This document shows positions 1-6,416 of a stretch of 6,866 nucleotides of DNA, in pieces (the stretch's first letter is position 1; every line of letters starts with the position of its first letter). Position numbers and translations under genes: made by a program. This DNA is from Chloroflexota bacterium (lineage in GTDB: Bacteria > Chloroflexota > Anaerolineae > UBA4142), in the NCBI GenBank assembly GCA_023380675.1, contig JAMCRS010000122.1, positions 7,870 to 14,735 on the forward strand, read 5' to 3'. Below the pieces are notes generated by a model. The model ran no database searches. It saw nothing but the letters and a program-made list of their open reading frames with translations, and was not told where the DNA came from.

Positions 1-3
1 CGC

Positions 4-870
4 TCAATCCGCTCGACGGCTCGCGTGATTGGTCTGTGAGTCGTATTTGGAATTGTCCTGGCTTATCACGCCGACCGCTGCTTTACGAGTATCGTCGAGA
101 GTCGCTTCCAGCACATTGCAATTGGATGCCGGCGCCGCGTTCCCCAGTTGGCGCTGGAGGCGTCGAGCGTCCTGCTCGACGATCTTGACGTGCCCGCTTT
201 CGTGCGTGATCGTGTTGGAGACGAATTTGGTCCATTGGTTGTCGAGGTCGGTCGGAAGCGCCTGTCCCGCGGCGAGGATCGGCAGGGTTACAGTGATGGC
301 GAGCGAGATAGAGCCGGATTCGACCTCGCAACCCCTCGCCGTAGGGTGAGTACGATATTGGGTCGTCATGCGCCAGTCCGTCCGGGCGTAGAATTCGCCG
401 CCGGTCACGCTCGAATTCGCGCGCGCGTGAGCGTTCAACGAATCGCTCAGTGCTTGCTCGGTGTCGCCGGCGACCGCATACGTCGAAACGACGAGCGTGC
501 TCGTGTACGCGATCGGATACGCCAGCGGCGCCGCCGTCGGCGTTAGGACGGGGATCGAGTAGGAAGGCGGCAGCGCCGTCGGCGTTCGGGAGAAAACCAG
601 ACCGGGTTGCGACGTCACGTTGGGCGGCAGCGGCGGAAGCACGCGCGTATACGTCGGCGCCGGAGTGATGGTGGGCGCCCGGGTCGAGGTCTCTCTGCGG
701 GTTGGAGATGCGACGACCTCCTCGGTCGGGGGAGGAAGGAGCGCGCTCTGAATGGGGCCCGCGCCGGTCAATCCGGCGGCGACGACCAATACTCCGAGGA
801 CGACGATGCACGCGCACAGTGCAACCACTTCGAGCGCGATGAGGAGCGTCAATGAGCGGCCGGACTTCAC
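4..870 (-). CDS. Membrane-anchored DUF922 family protein with HESGH metalloprotease-like motif
   Basis: The 288-residue product has a short basic N-terminus, one hydrophobic segment (about residues 7-33) that looks like a signal anchor, a Pro/Thr-rich linker (about 44-115, with TPTAAP and TPTALP repeats), and a C-terminal domain from about 118. That domain carries the marks of DUF922, a putative secreted zinc protease family: H223-E224-S225-G226-H227 in a helix after a Trp, two cysteines (C181, C251) that could form a disulfide, and a final YDSQT.H stretch (276-282). I infer an extracytoplasmic domain tethered to the membrane; activity and substrate are unknown. The start is GTG at 870-868, one base after the ABC ATPase stop, so the two genes are probably translationally coupled. 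The alternative reading frame across the same region is Arg-rich and looks like a shadow. Family call fairly sure, function unsure. Confidence 0.8.
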   Translation of the reverse strand: MKSGRSLTLLIALEVVALCACIVVLGVLVVAAGLTGAGPIQSALLPPPTEEVVASPTRRETSTRAPTITPAPTYTRVLPPLPPNVTSQPGLVFSRTPTALPPSYSIPVLTPTAAPLAYPIAYTSTLVVSTYAVAGDTEQALSDSLNAHARANSSVTGGEFYARTDWRMTTQYRTHPTARGCEVESGSISLAITVTLPILAAGQALPTDLDNQWTKFVSNTITHESGHVKIVEQDARRLQRQLGNAAPASNCNVLEATLDDTRKAAVGVISQDNSKYDSQTNHASRRAD

Positions 871-871
871 G

Positions 872-1552
872 CTATGCGTCCTCCATGAGGTGTCCGTCCC
901 GAACGCGCACCACGCGCTGCGCCTGCCGGGCGAGCGTCTCTTCGTGCGTGACCAAGACGATCGTCTTGCCGGCGCGATTGAGCTCCATTAAGAGGTCGAC
1001 GACTCGCTTGCCGGTGTCGCTGTCGAGATTGCCGGTCGGTTCGTCTGCGAGCAGGATCGGCGGGTCATTCGCCAGCGCGCGCGCGATCGCGACGCGCTGC
1101 TGCTCTCCCCCGGAAAGCTCGGAAGGGAGCTGGGTGGCGCGTTCGGCGAGCCCGACGCGGGCGAGGGCTTGCGCGGCGCGTTCGCGGCGGTGGTTCGAAT
1201 AGGTATTGCGCAGCTCCATCGGAAGCATGACGTTCTCGATCGCGTTCAGTGTAGGGAGCAACTGGAAAAACTGGAAAACGATGCCGATCTCTCCGCCGCG
1301 CCAGCGCGCCAGGCTATTCTCGTCGAGCGTGTCGACGCGCATTCCGTCCACCCACACGCTGCCGCTGTCCGGCTTGTCGATCCCGCCGATCAGGTTCAGC
1401 ATCGTCGACTTGCCGCTGCCGGAAGGGCCGGTGACGGCGACGAATTCCCCCGCCGGAATCTCCAGGGTCACCCGGTCGAGCGCGAACAGCGTGCGCTGCC
1501 CCACCGCGTACGCGCGGGTGACGTTCTCCAGCCGGATCAGTGCGCCTTGCAT
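872..1552 (-). CDS. ABC transporter ATP-binding protein, MacB/LolD type
   Basis: This 226-residue protein is a complete single nucleotide-binding domain: Walker A GPSGSGKST (42-50), Q-loop in FQFFQLLPT (Q94), signature LSGGEQQR (146-153), Walker B ILLADEP (166-172), D-loop GNLDSDT (174-180) and switch histidine H203. The FQFFQLLPTLNAIENV stretch is typical of the MacB/LolD/FtsE-like group, which powers FtsX-like permeases that act on lipoproteins, peptides or envelope proteins rather than importing small solutes. No permease is encoded in the window; it could lie beyond the left edge in the same operon. I chose ATG 1552 because the preceding 24 codons, back to 1624, are Arg-rich, unlike the family, and overlap the divergent scpA leader. 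No clear Shine-Dalgarno sequence precedes either start. The next gene, a DUF922 protein, begins one base after this stop, which suggests the two work together. Confidence 0.9.
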   Translation of the reverse strand: MQGALIRLENVTRAYAVGQRTLFALDRVTLEIPAGEFVAVTGPSGSGKSTMLNLIGGIDKPDSGSVWVDGMRVDTLDENSLARWRGGEIGIVFQFFQLLPTLNAIENVMLPMELRNTYSNHRRERAAQALARVGLAERATQLPSELSGGEQQRVAIARALANDPPILLADEPTGNLDSDTGKRVVDLLMELNRAGKTIVLVTHEETLARQAQRVVRVRDGHLMEDA

Positions 1553-1574
1553 CAAGCCTGAATCCGGGTATAAT
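1547..1574 (+). promoter_or_regulatory. Probable scpA promoter
   Basis: A perfect TATAAT lies at 1569-1574, with TTGCAT (only TTG matching consensus) at 1547-1552 across a 16-bp spacer. Transcription would start near 1581, leaving about 68 nt before the scpA ATG at 1649. The -35 element overlaps the start codon of the divergent ABC ATPase gene. The -10 is strong, the -35 weak. Confidence 0.55.
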
Positions 1575-1575
1575 C

Positions 1576-1622
1576 GGGCGAATCGCCGCCTGCGGCGATG
1601 CCCGGGATCGGCGCGACCGGGC
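1576..1622 (+). promoter_or_regulatory. Overlapping inverted repeats in the scpA leader
   Basis: ATCGCCGC (1582-1589) and GCGGCGAT (1592-1599) form a near-perfect palindrome around CT, extended by GGGC (1576-1579) with GCCC (1600-1603) across a GA bulge. A second stem, GCCCGG (1600-1605) with CCGGGC (1617-1622), uses the same GCCC and so competes with the first extension. The element lies between the two divergent genes, just after the TATAAT box, so it could be an operator or an mRNA hairpin. The structure is visible; a function is inferred. Confidence 0.4.
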
Positions 1623-1648
1623 AATTCATCGACGCCCGCCCAGCCGAC

Positions 1649-2419
1649 ATGTATTCATTTCGACTTCCTGAAACCGGATTTGAAGGTCCGCTCGACCTGC
1701 TCCTGCACCTCATCGAACATCGTGAGTTGGACGTCACACGCATTTCCCTCGCCGCGGTCGCGGACCAATTCCTCGAGATCGTCAGCCTCCCCGGCGCCAT
1801 CGAATTATCCGCGCTCGCGGACTATCTCGTCATTGCCGCGAAACTGATCCTGATAAAGTCGCGCCTGCTGCTGCCCAAGGCGTCAAGCCCGGCGGACGAA
1901 GACGAGCAAGACCTCGGCGACGCGCTCGTGAAGCAGCTGCGCGAATACAAAATGTTCAAGCAGGTCGCGGCGTTTTTGCGCGAACGCGAGCGCCAGGGGC
2001 TGCACGCTTATCCACGCTTTTCTCCTCCTCCGCGTCCTCAGCCGGCGACCTGGCGGCTGGAAGGGGTCACGGTCAGCGATCTCGCCATGGCGCTGCATCG
2101 GGCACTCAATCTGCGTCCCACGCTCCCGCAAGGCACGTTGACGGTGCCCCTCTCCGTATCGATCGACGAACAGATTCGCGACATCGCGGAGATGGTGAAG
2201 CGGCGAACGCGCGTCCGCTTCAGTCACTTGCTTCACGCGGCGCGAACGCGCGTTCACGTGCTGGTCACTTTTCTCGCCGTTCTCGAGATGATCAAGCGCA
2301 GACAGATCGACGCGCGCCAAGACAAATTGTTCGGCGAGATCGTCCTCATGCGGCGGAGCGAGACGCCGGTCGAGGCCCTGTATCCGGACGAGGACCTGGA
2401 AATCGATTATACCACATAG
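1649..2419 (+). CDS. scpA: Segregation and condensation protein A (kleisin)
   Basis: ScpA is the kleisin of the bacterial SMC condensin. It bridges SMC heads and binds ScpB, and the complex acts on the nucleoid in chromosome organisation and segregation. The 256 residues show the family N-terminus FEGPLDLLLHLI (11-22), the conserved ADYLVIAAKLILIKSRLLLP stretch (57-76), an acidic linker (about 82-92), and the C-terminal winged helix VTFLAVLEMIKRR...QDKLFGEI (206-231). Length is normal. I place the start at ATG 1649 because MYSFRLP is where ScpA proteins usually begin; an in-frame ATG at 1598 would add 17 atypical residues and sits inside a hairpin. Neither start has an obvious Shine-Dalgarno sequence. 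There is no scpB next to it: the following gene is convergent and ends two bases away, so scpA appears to be transcribed alone. Confidence 0.95.
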   Translation: MYSFRLPETGFEGPLDLLLHLIEHRELDVTRISLAAVADQFLEIVSLPGAIELSALADYLVIAAKLILIKSRLLLPKASSPADEDEQDLGDALVKQLREYKMFKQVAAFLRERERQGLHAYPRFSPPPRPQPATWRLEGVTVSDLAMALHRALNLRPTLPQGTLTVPLSVSIDEQIRDIAEMVKRRTRVRFSHLLHAARTRVHVLVTFLAVLEMIKRRQIDARQDKLFGEIVLMRRSETPVEALYPDEDLEIDYTT

Positions 2420-2421
2420 CT

Positions 2422-3426
2422 CTATTTTCGAAACCAAAGGCTCGACCCGGCGATCCACCCGGCGCCCAATCCGACGGCGCGGAGCAGAATCAGGAGCGGC
2501 GCCGCGACGGCGACCGCTCGATCGCGTCGCGCGATAAAGACCCCGAGCGGCGTTGCGGCGACGGCGAACGCGATCACGAGCAGGCCAAAGACGAGCCACA
2601 TCCCCGGCGAGGCGGCGGCAAGCGCGAGCACGGGCATCATGCACAGCACAAGCCCCATCTCAATCTTTAGCGTGGCCGGCGTATGCGTGTCGCGCAGCAT
2701 CTTGCCGGGATGCAAACGATGGACGCGCACCTTCCAGTAGCCGATGCGGAATTTGCGCCGGGCGTAGGCGCCCAGGCCAACGACGTGTTGGTGATAGACG
2801 AGCGCGTCCGGCACAAAGACGAGCTTGAATCCAAGTTCCGAGAGCCGGAACGAGAGCTCCTGGTCCTCCACGGAAGCTCCTGGAAAAGACTCGTCGAATC
2901 CGCCCACGCGTGCAAAGACCTCGCGGCGGTAGGCCGCGCTGTAGGTATCGACAAAGTCAATGGACGGCGCGCGGCGCATGCGCGCATACTTTTCCTCGTA
3001 CTCGAGCTGCACGAAACGCGCCACCACCTGGCGCTGACGCGTGCGGTACGCCCCCTTGGCCCCCGCCACTGCCGGATCGGCGAATGCGGCGCACATCTTA
3101 TCTAACCAGTCCGCCGCCGGTTCGCAATCCGCGTCGGTAAAGAGCAGCAGCTCGCCGCTCGCGTTGCGTGCCCCGCGATTGCGCGCGGCGGCCGCGCCGC
3201 GGCGTTCGGTCCGGATCAGCCGTACGGTCGAAAACTCGAGCGCCAGCTTGCTTGTATCGTCGGTCGAGCCGTCATCCACGACGACGATCTCGTCATGATC
3301 GCGGGCCTGTTGCGCGAGCGAGCTGAGGCACGCCGCGAGCGTGCGACCGGCATTGAAGGCGGGGATGACGACAGTAGCGTGCGGACGGGCTCCACTGTCG
3401 GCGCTCAAGAGCTCGCCGCGGTCCAT
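2422..3426 (-). CDS. Family 2 glycosyltransferase with C-terminal membrane helices
   Basis: The 334-residue protein starts with a GT-A domain: VVIPAFNAG (19-27), the nucleotide-binding VDDGS (50-54), a metal-binding DXD in TDADCEP (D98, D100), and a distal acidic motif VEDQELSFR (186-194) suitable for the catalytic base. Three hydrophobic segments follow (about 257-275, 277-297 and 305-327). Such enzymes transfer a sugar from a nucleotide donor to a lipid-linked or membrane acceptor at the cytoplasmic face; donor and product cannot be told from sequence. I use ATG 3426, which overlaps the stop of the upstream phosphoglycosyl transferase as TGATG; the longer frame back to 3618 only reads through that gene. 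As the second gene of a two-gene unit, it probably adds a sugar to the lipid-linked intermediate made by its partner. Confidence 0.92.
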   Translation of the reverse strand: MDRGELLSADSGARPHATVVIPAFNAGRTLAACLSSLAQQARDHDEIVVVDDGSTDDTSKLALEFSTVRLIRTERRGAAAARNRGARNASGELLLFTDADCEPAADWLDKMCAAFADPAVAGAKGAYRTRQRQVVARFVQLEYEEKYARMRRAPSIDFVDTYSAAYRREVFARVGGFDESFPGASVEDQELSFRLSELGFKLVFVPDALVYHQHVVGLGAYARRKFRIGYWKVRVHRLHPGKMLRDTHTPATLKIEMGLVLCMMPVLALAAASPGMWLVFGLLVIAFAVAATPLGVFIARRDRAVAVAAPLLILLRAVGLGAGWIAGSSLWFRK

Positions 3427-4076
3427 CAAAACGCACCCCGTCCGCCCAAGGCCGCCGGCACGGTCTTGAGGATCAGGTACAAGTCTCTCCACAGTGTATA
3501 GTGCTCGATATAGTCCAGCTCCAGCTTGACGCGCTCGTCCAGCGAGAGCTTGCCGCGACCAAAGGTCTGCATGGGTCCGGTGATCCCCGGCTTGACCGCG
3601 AGCCTGCGCCGGTGCCAATCCGAATAAAGGGCGACGATGCGCATTTCTTCCGGCCGCGGCCCGACCAGGCTCATCTCACCGCGCAGAACGTTGACGAGCT
3701 GCGGAAGCTCGTCGAGGCTGAGACGGCGAAGCACGCGACCGACGCGCGTGACGCGCGGATCATTGGGTATCTTGAACACCGGCGGCGGCAGGAGGCTGCG
3801 AGCGATGATCGCGTCAAGCTGCGCTTCGGCGCCGTCGACCATCGACCTGAACTTGCACATGCGAAACGGCCTTCCTCCCTGCCCCGCGCGCGCCTGGACG
3901 AAGAAAATCGGGCCGCGAGAGTCGAGCTTGACCGCGACGGCGATCAGCGCCATGAGCGGCGAGAGCACGATCAGGCCGGCGAACGCGACGGCGACGTCCA
4001 TCAGCCGTTTGACCCACGCGACTCGCTCAATCCGCTCTGCATTTAGGGCGCTCGACTCTTCGGTCAAGAATGTCAC
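3426..4076 (-). CDS. Small monotopic phosphoglycosyl transferase (bacterial sugar transferase family)
   Basis: The product (216 residues) has the whole bacterial sugar transferase (PF02397) pattern: KRLMD (23-27), a hydrophobic membrane-embedded segment broken by S39-P40 (28-49), KFRSM (75-79), DPRVTRVGR (106-114), the catalytic Asp-Glu pair in SLDELPQL (D122-E123), MSLVGPRPE (135-143) and KPGITG (162-167). These enzymes move a sugar-1-phosphate from a UDP-sugar to undecaprenyl phosphate, the first step of exopolysaccharide, O-antigen or glycoprotein glycan assembly. It lacks the extra N-terminal helices of WcaJ/WbaP enzymes and resembles the minimal PglC form. The start is GTG 4076-4074 with a GGGA motif six bases upstream. 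It is first in an operon with the glycosyltransferase and has a strong promoter. The sugar is unknown. Confidence 0.93.
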   Translation of the reverse strand: MTFLTEESSALNAERIERVAWVKRLMDVAVAFAGLIVLSPLMALIAVAVKLDSRGPIFFVQARAGQGGRPFRMCKFRSMVDGAEAQLDAIIARSLLPPPVFKIPNDPRVTRVGRVLRRLSLDELPQLVNVLRGEMSLVGPRPEEMRIVALYSDWHRRRLAVKPGITGPMQTFGRGKLSLDERVKLELDYIEHYTLWRDLYLILKTVPAALGGRGAF

Positions 4077-4100
4077 TTGATTTCCCGCTTGCCGGATGCA

Positions 4101-4134
4101 CGCCGCTTTACGGCGCCCGGTTTGCGCGTCAAAC
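4101..4134 (-). promoter_or_regulatory. Two hairpins in the phosphoglycosyl transferase 5' leader
   Basis: Within the roughly 75-nt leader, GTTTG (4120-4124) pairs with CAAAC (4130-4134), and CGCCG (4101-4105) pairs with CGGCG (4111-4115), each around a 5-nt loop. Both are short. They match no riboswitch I recognise and may only affect mRNA stability or ribosome access. Confidence 0.3.
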
Positions 4135-4144
4135 GTCTCTGGCC

Positions 4145-4156
4145 GCGCCTTGGCGC
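4145..4156. promoter_or_regulatory. Palindrome at the transcription start, possible operator
   Basis: GCGCCTTGGCGC is a perfect 12-bp palindrome covering the expected transcription start (about 4151) of the glycan operon and lying two bases downstream of its -10 box. This position suits a repressor site. No cognate regulator is encoded in the window. Confidence 0.35.
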
Positions 4157-4157
4157 C

Positions 4158-4186
4158 ATTATGCTTCTTACGAGCGAGAGTGTCAA
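4158..4186 (-). promoter_or_regulatory. Sigma70-type promoter of the glycan operon
   Basis: On the minus strand, a perfect TTGACA (4186-4181) is followed after exactly 17 bp by CATAAT (4163-4158, five of six matches). This is the best promoter in the window. It predicts a start near 4151 and a leader of about 75 nt before the GTG of the phosphoglycosyl transferase. Confidence 0.8.
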
Positions 4187-4230
4187 GATTATCACGGATC
4201 TGGCGCGGCGCTTGCTCTTGGCTCCGGGAG

Positions 4231-4266
4231 ACCCCACCCTAACCCTCCCCTTGGCAAGGGGAGGGA
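4231..4266. repeat. REP-like intergenic palindrome (CCCTCCCCTT / AAGGGGAGGG)
   Basis: CCCTCCCCTT (4243-4252) and AAGGGGAGGG (4256-4265) form a 10-bp perfect inverted repeat with a GGC loop, preceded by ACCCCACCCTAA. Palindromes of this CCCTAACCCTCCCC type are scattered through intergenic DNA of many GC-rich bacteria. Translating it gives the familiar false peptide PPLAKGRVRVG, which explains short spurious frames on both strands here. Only one copy is in the window, so its repetitive nature is inferred. Confidence 0.55.
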
Positions 4267-4302
4267 ATAGCGCCTTCGACACGGGCACGCACGCCAAGTA
4301 GA

Positions 4303-4329
4303 AACCCGTTTTCTGCGAGAAAACGGGTT
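4303..4329 (-). terminator. Rho-independent-type terminator of glmS
   Basis: AACCCGTTTTCT (4303-4314) pairs perfectly with AGAAAACGGGTT (4318-4329) around a GCG loop, a 12-bp stem starting 46 nt after the glmS stop codon. On the minus strand the stem is followed by TCTACTT, a modest U tract, and its closing TT adds to the run. The next gene downstream has its own promoter, consistent with termination here. Confidence 0.75.
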
Positions 4330-4375
4330 GAGATCCACGCTCGCGCGGGAGATCAGATGCTCTCTGGTTGGCGCA

Positions 4376-6241
4376 TCATTCCACCGTCACGCTCTTGGCG
4401 AGATTGCGCGGCTGGTCGATGTCGCAGCCGCGACGGATCGCGACGTGATAGGCCAGCAGCTGGAGCGGCACCGTCAGGACTACCGGCGCAAGCTCTTCCG
4501 CGACGTGCGGGAGATAAACGACCTCGTCGGCGTGCTGGGCGATCGAGGCGTCCCCTTCGGTGGCAAGCGCGATCACCGGCGCCTTGCGCGCTCGCACCTC
4601 CTGGATATTGCTAATCACCTTTTCGAGCGTCGCGCTCTTGTTCGCGATCGCGATGACCGGTATCTCTGGGTCGAGCATCGCGATCGGCCCATGCTTGAGC
4701 TCGCCCGCCGGGTAGCCTTCGGCGTGCAGGTAGCTGACCTCTTTCAGCTTGAGCGCGCCTTCAAGCGCCGTCGGATAGCCAAAGCCGCGGCCGAAGAAAA
4801 AACAGCTCTTGCGCTGCCAGATCTTGTCGGCGATAAGCAGCATCTGATGGTCGGTGCCCAACGCGCCCTGCACGAGGTCCGGCAACTGCGCGAACTGATG
4901 CGCGAGCTCGGAGATGCGCTCTGCCGGAAGCGTGCCGTGCCGGCGTGCCCAATCGAGCGCGATCAGCTCGAGCAGCACGACCTGCGCGCTGAACGTCTTG
5001 GACGCCACCACGCCGATCTCGGGCCCAACCTGAAGATTGACCGTCGCGGTCACCCCCCGCGTGATCGAGCTGCCGATGGTGTTGGTCAGTGCCAACGTTT
5101 GCGCGCCGGCGGCCTTGACCAATCGCATTCCGGCGATGGTGTCCGCCGTTTCGCCTGACTGTGTGATGAGGACCGCCAGCGTGCCTTCGTCGACCACCGG
5201 CGACGAGTAGCGGAACTCGGAGGCGATCGCCGCCTCGGCCGGCAGGCGCGTCCATTCTTCGAACGCTCGCTTGCCGACCAACGCGGAATGGTACGACGTG
5301 CCGCAGGCGAGGAGGAGCACCCGCTTGACCCGCGCGAGGTCGAGCGAATCCAATTCGGGCACACGTACGCCGCGCTCGTCCAGTCGTCCGCGCATGGCAT
5401 TTGCGAGCGCGGCCGGCTGCTCGTGGATCTCCTTGAGGTAAAAGTGGGGATAGCCGCCTTTTTCGGCGGACTGGACATCCCAGGTCACGTGCAGCGGATC
5501 TCGCTCGACCGCGTCGCCATCCAGCGTATACAGGTGGACCGATTCACGCGTCAGCGCGGCGACCTCCCCGTCTTCGATCAACACGACCTCGTGCGTATGG
5601 GGGAGGAGCGCCGGGATGTCCGAAGCGATGAGGTTCTCGCCGCTTCCCAGTCCGACGACGAGAGGCGAAAAGTGACGTGCGCCGATCAAAAGGTCCGGAT
5701 TCTCCTGGTCGAACACGCCGATACCGTAGGTGCCGCGGACCTGTTTGAGCGCGCGCTGGACGGCACGGACCGTCTTGAGCGGCCCTTTGCCGCCGGCCGC
5801 GGCTGAGCCATCGCGATCCAACGCCCGCAACTCGTCTTCGATCAGATGCGCCAAGACCTCTGTATCGGTCTCGGTGATGAACTTGTGCCCGCGCTCGCGC
5901 AGCATCTCGCGGAGCTCTGCATAGTTCTCGATGATGCCGTTGTGGACGACGACGACCCGGCCGGTGCAGTCGGCGTGCGGATGCGCGTTCGTGTCGTTCG
6001 GCGCGCCGTGCGTCGCCCACCGAGTGTGCCCCAGACCGAGGTGACCGGCCGGTGCGTGGTCGCCGAGCGCGTCCACCAATTTCTTGAGCTTGCCTTCGCT
6101 CTTGCGAATGTCGATTTTGCCGCCGGGGGTAAGAATAGCAATCCCCGCGGAGTCATAGCCGCGGTATTCGAGCCGACGCAGACCGTCTAGCAAGATCGGG
6201 CTGGCGTCACGCGGTCCAACATATCCGACGATGCCACACAT
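4376..6241 (-). CDS. glmS: Glutamine--fructose-6-phosphate aminotransferase (isomerizing)
   Basis: GlmS makes glucosamine-6-phosphate from fructose-6-phosphate and glutamine, the committed cytosolic step to UDP-GlcNAc for peptidoglycan and other glycans. The 621-residue protein has an N-terminal glutaminase domain, with Cys2 exposed after Met removal (MCGIVGYVG), GHTRWATHG (71-79), HPH (87-89), HNGIIENY (100-107) and TETDTEV (123-129). Two sugar isomerase domains follow, with CGTSYHSA (313-320), TQSGETADT (360-368), FFGRGFGYP (482-490), E501, H517 in KHGPIA, and the C-terminal KSVTVE whose K616 matches the substrate-binding lysine. It is about 12 residues longer than the E. coli enzyme, mostly from a loop near 140-155. 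ATG 6241 is chosen because Cys must follow Met and AGGAGG lies nine bases upstream; the longer frame to 6283 is rejected. Its leader carries a glmS ribozyme. Confidence 0.98.
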   Translation of the reverse strand: MCGIVGYVGPRDASPILLDGLRRLEYRGYDSAGIAILTPGGKIDIRKSEGKLKKLVDALGDHAPAGHLGLGHTRWATHGAPNDTNAHPHADCTGRVVVVHNGIIENYAELREMLRERGHKFITETDTEVLAHLIEDELRALDRDGSAAAGGKGPLKTVRAVQRALKQVRGTYGIGVFDQENPDLLIGARHFSPLVVGLGSGENLIASDIPALLPHTHEVVLIEDGEVAALTRESVHLYTLDGDAVERDPLHVTWDVQSAEKGGYPHFYLKEIHEQPAALANAMRGRLDERGVRVPELDSLDLARVKRVLLLACGTSYHSALVGKRAFEEWTRLPAEAAIASEFRYSSPVVDEGTLAVLITQSGETADTIAGMRLVKAAGAQTLALTNTIGSSITRGVTATVNLQVGPEIGVVASKTFSAQVVLLELIALDWARRHGTLPAERISELAHQFAQLPDLVQGALGTDHQMLLIADKIWQRKSCFFFGRGFGYPTALEGALKLKEVSYLHAEGYPAGELKHGPIAMLDPEIPVIAIANKSATLEKVISNIQEVRARKAPVIALATEGDASIAQHADEVVYLPHVAEELAPVVLTVPLQLLAYHVAIRRGCDIDQPRNLAKSVTVE

Positions 6242-6416
6242 GGAGAATTCCCTCCTGGAGGAATGAGGTTTCGCAATGCCCAAATGGCGAACGGGCGCAC
6301 GGATGCCGCCTCATGAGCATTTGCGATCCCATGGTTTGTCGTCACCTGGCGCAATATTGTCCCGTCGATTGCTCGCCGGATTTGCTTGCGCCATTCAGCT
6401 TCTCGGAGGGAAAGAA
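6242..6416 (-). promoter_or_regulatory. glmS leader between ribozyme and start codon
   Basis: About 175 nt without a credible coding frame. It contains the glmS Shine-Dalgarno AGGAGG (6256-6251), partly enclosed by a weak stem ATTCC/GGAAT (6264-6260 with 6251-6247). An 8-bp inverted repeat TTGCGCCA/TGGCGCAA lies at 6347-6354 and 6386-6393 around 31 nt, and a short TTCGC/GCGAA stem at 6270-6274 and 6287-6291. I see no promoter or known riboswitch in this stretch. Confidence 0.45.

Noticed and set aside
1..14. CGCTCAATCCGCTC occurs at 1-14 and again at 4024-4037
   Set aside because: A 14-bp match between two coding contexts in a GC-rich window is plausible by chance; there is no flanking similarity to indicate a repeat or attachment site.
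83..817. Second minus-strand frame inside the DUF922 gene
   Set aside because: It is extremely Arg-rich with no family resemblance, whereas the frame ending at 4 has the anchor, linker and HESGH domain.
1553..1624. Longer N-terminus for the ABC ATPase starting at 1624
   Set aside because: The added residues are Arg-rich, not typical of the family, and overlap the scpA promoter and leader.
3427..3618. Longer glycosyltransferase start at 3618
   Set aside because: The extra 64 codons are an out-of-frame reading of the phosphoglycosyl transferase gene; ATG 3426 overlaps its stop as expected in an operon.
4073..4297. Short open frames on both strands upstream of the phosphoglycosyl transferase
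   Set aside because: They translate the REP-like palindrome, the promoter and the leader (PPLAKGRVRVG-type peptide), a well-known false-gene pattern.
4328..5158. Long plus-strand open frame (276 codons) antisense to glmS
   Set aside because: It lies wholly inside glmS, is Arg/Leu/Asp-rich without any recognisable domain, and arises from the GC-rich codon pattern of the real gene.
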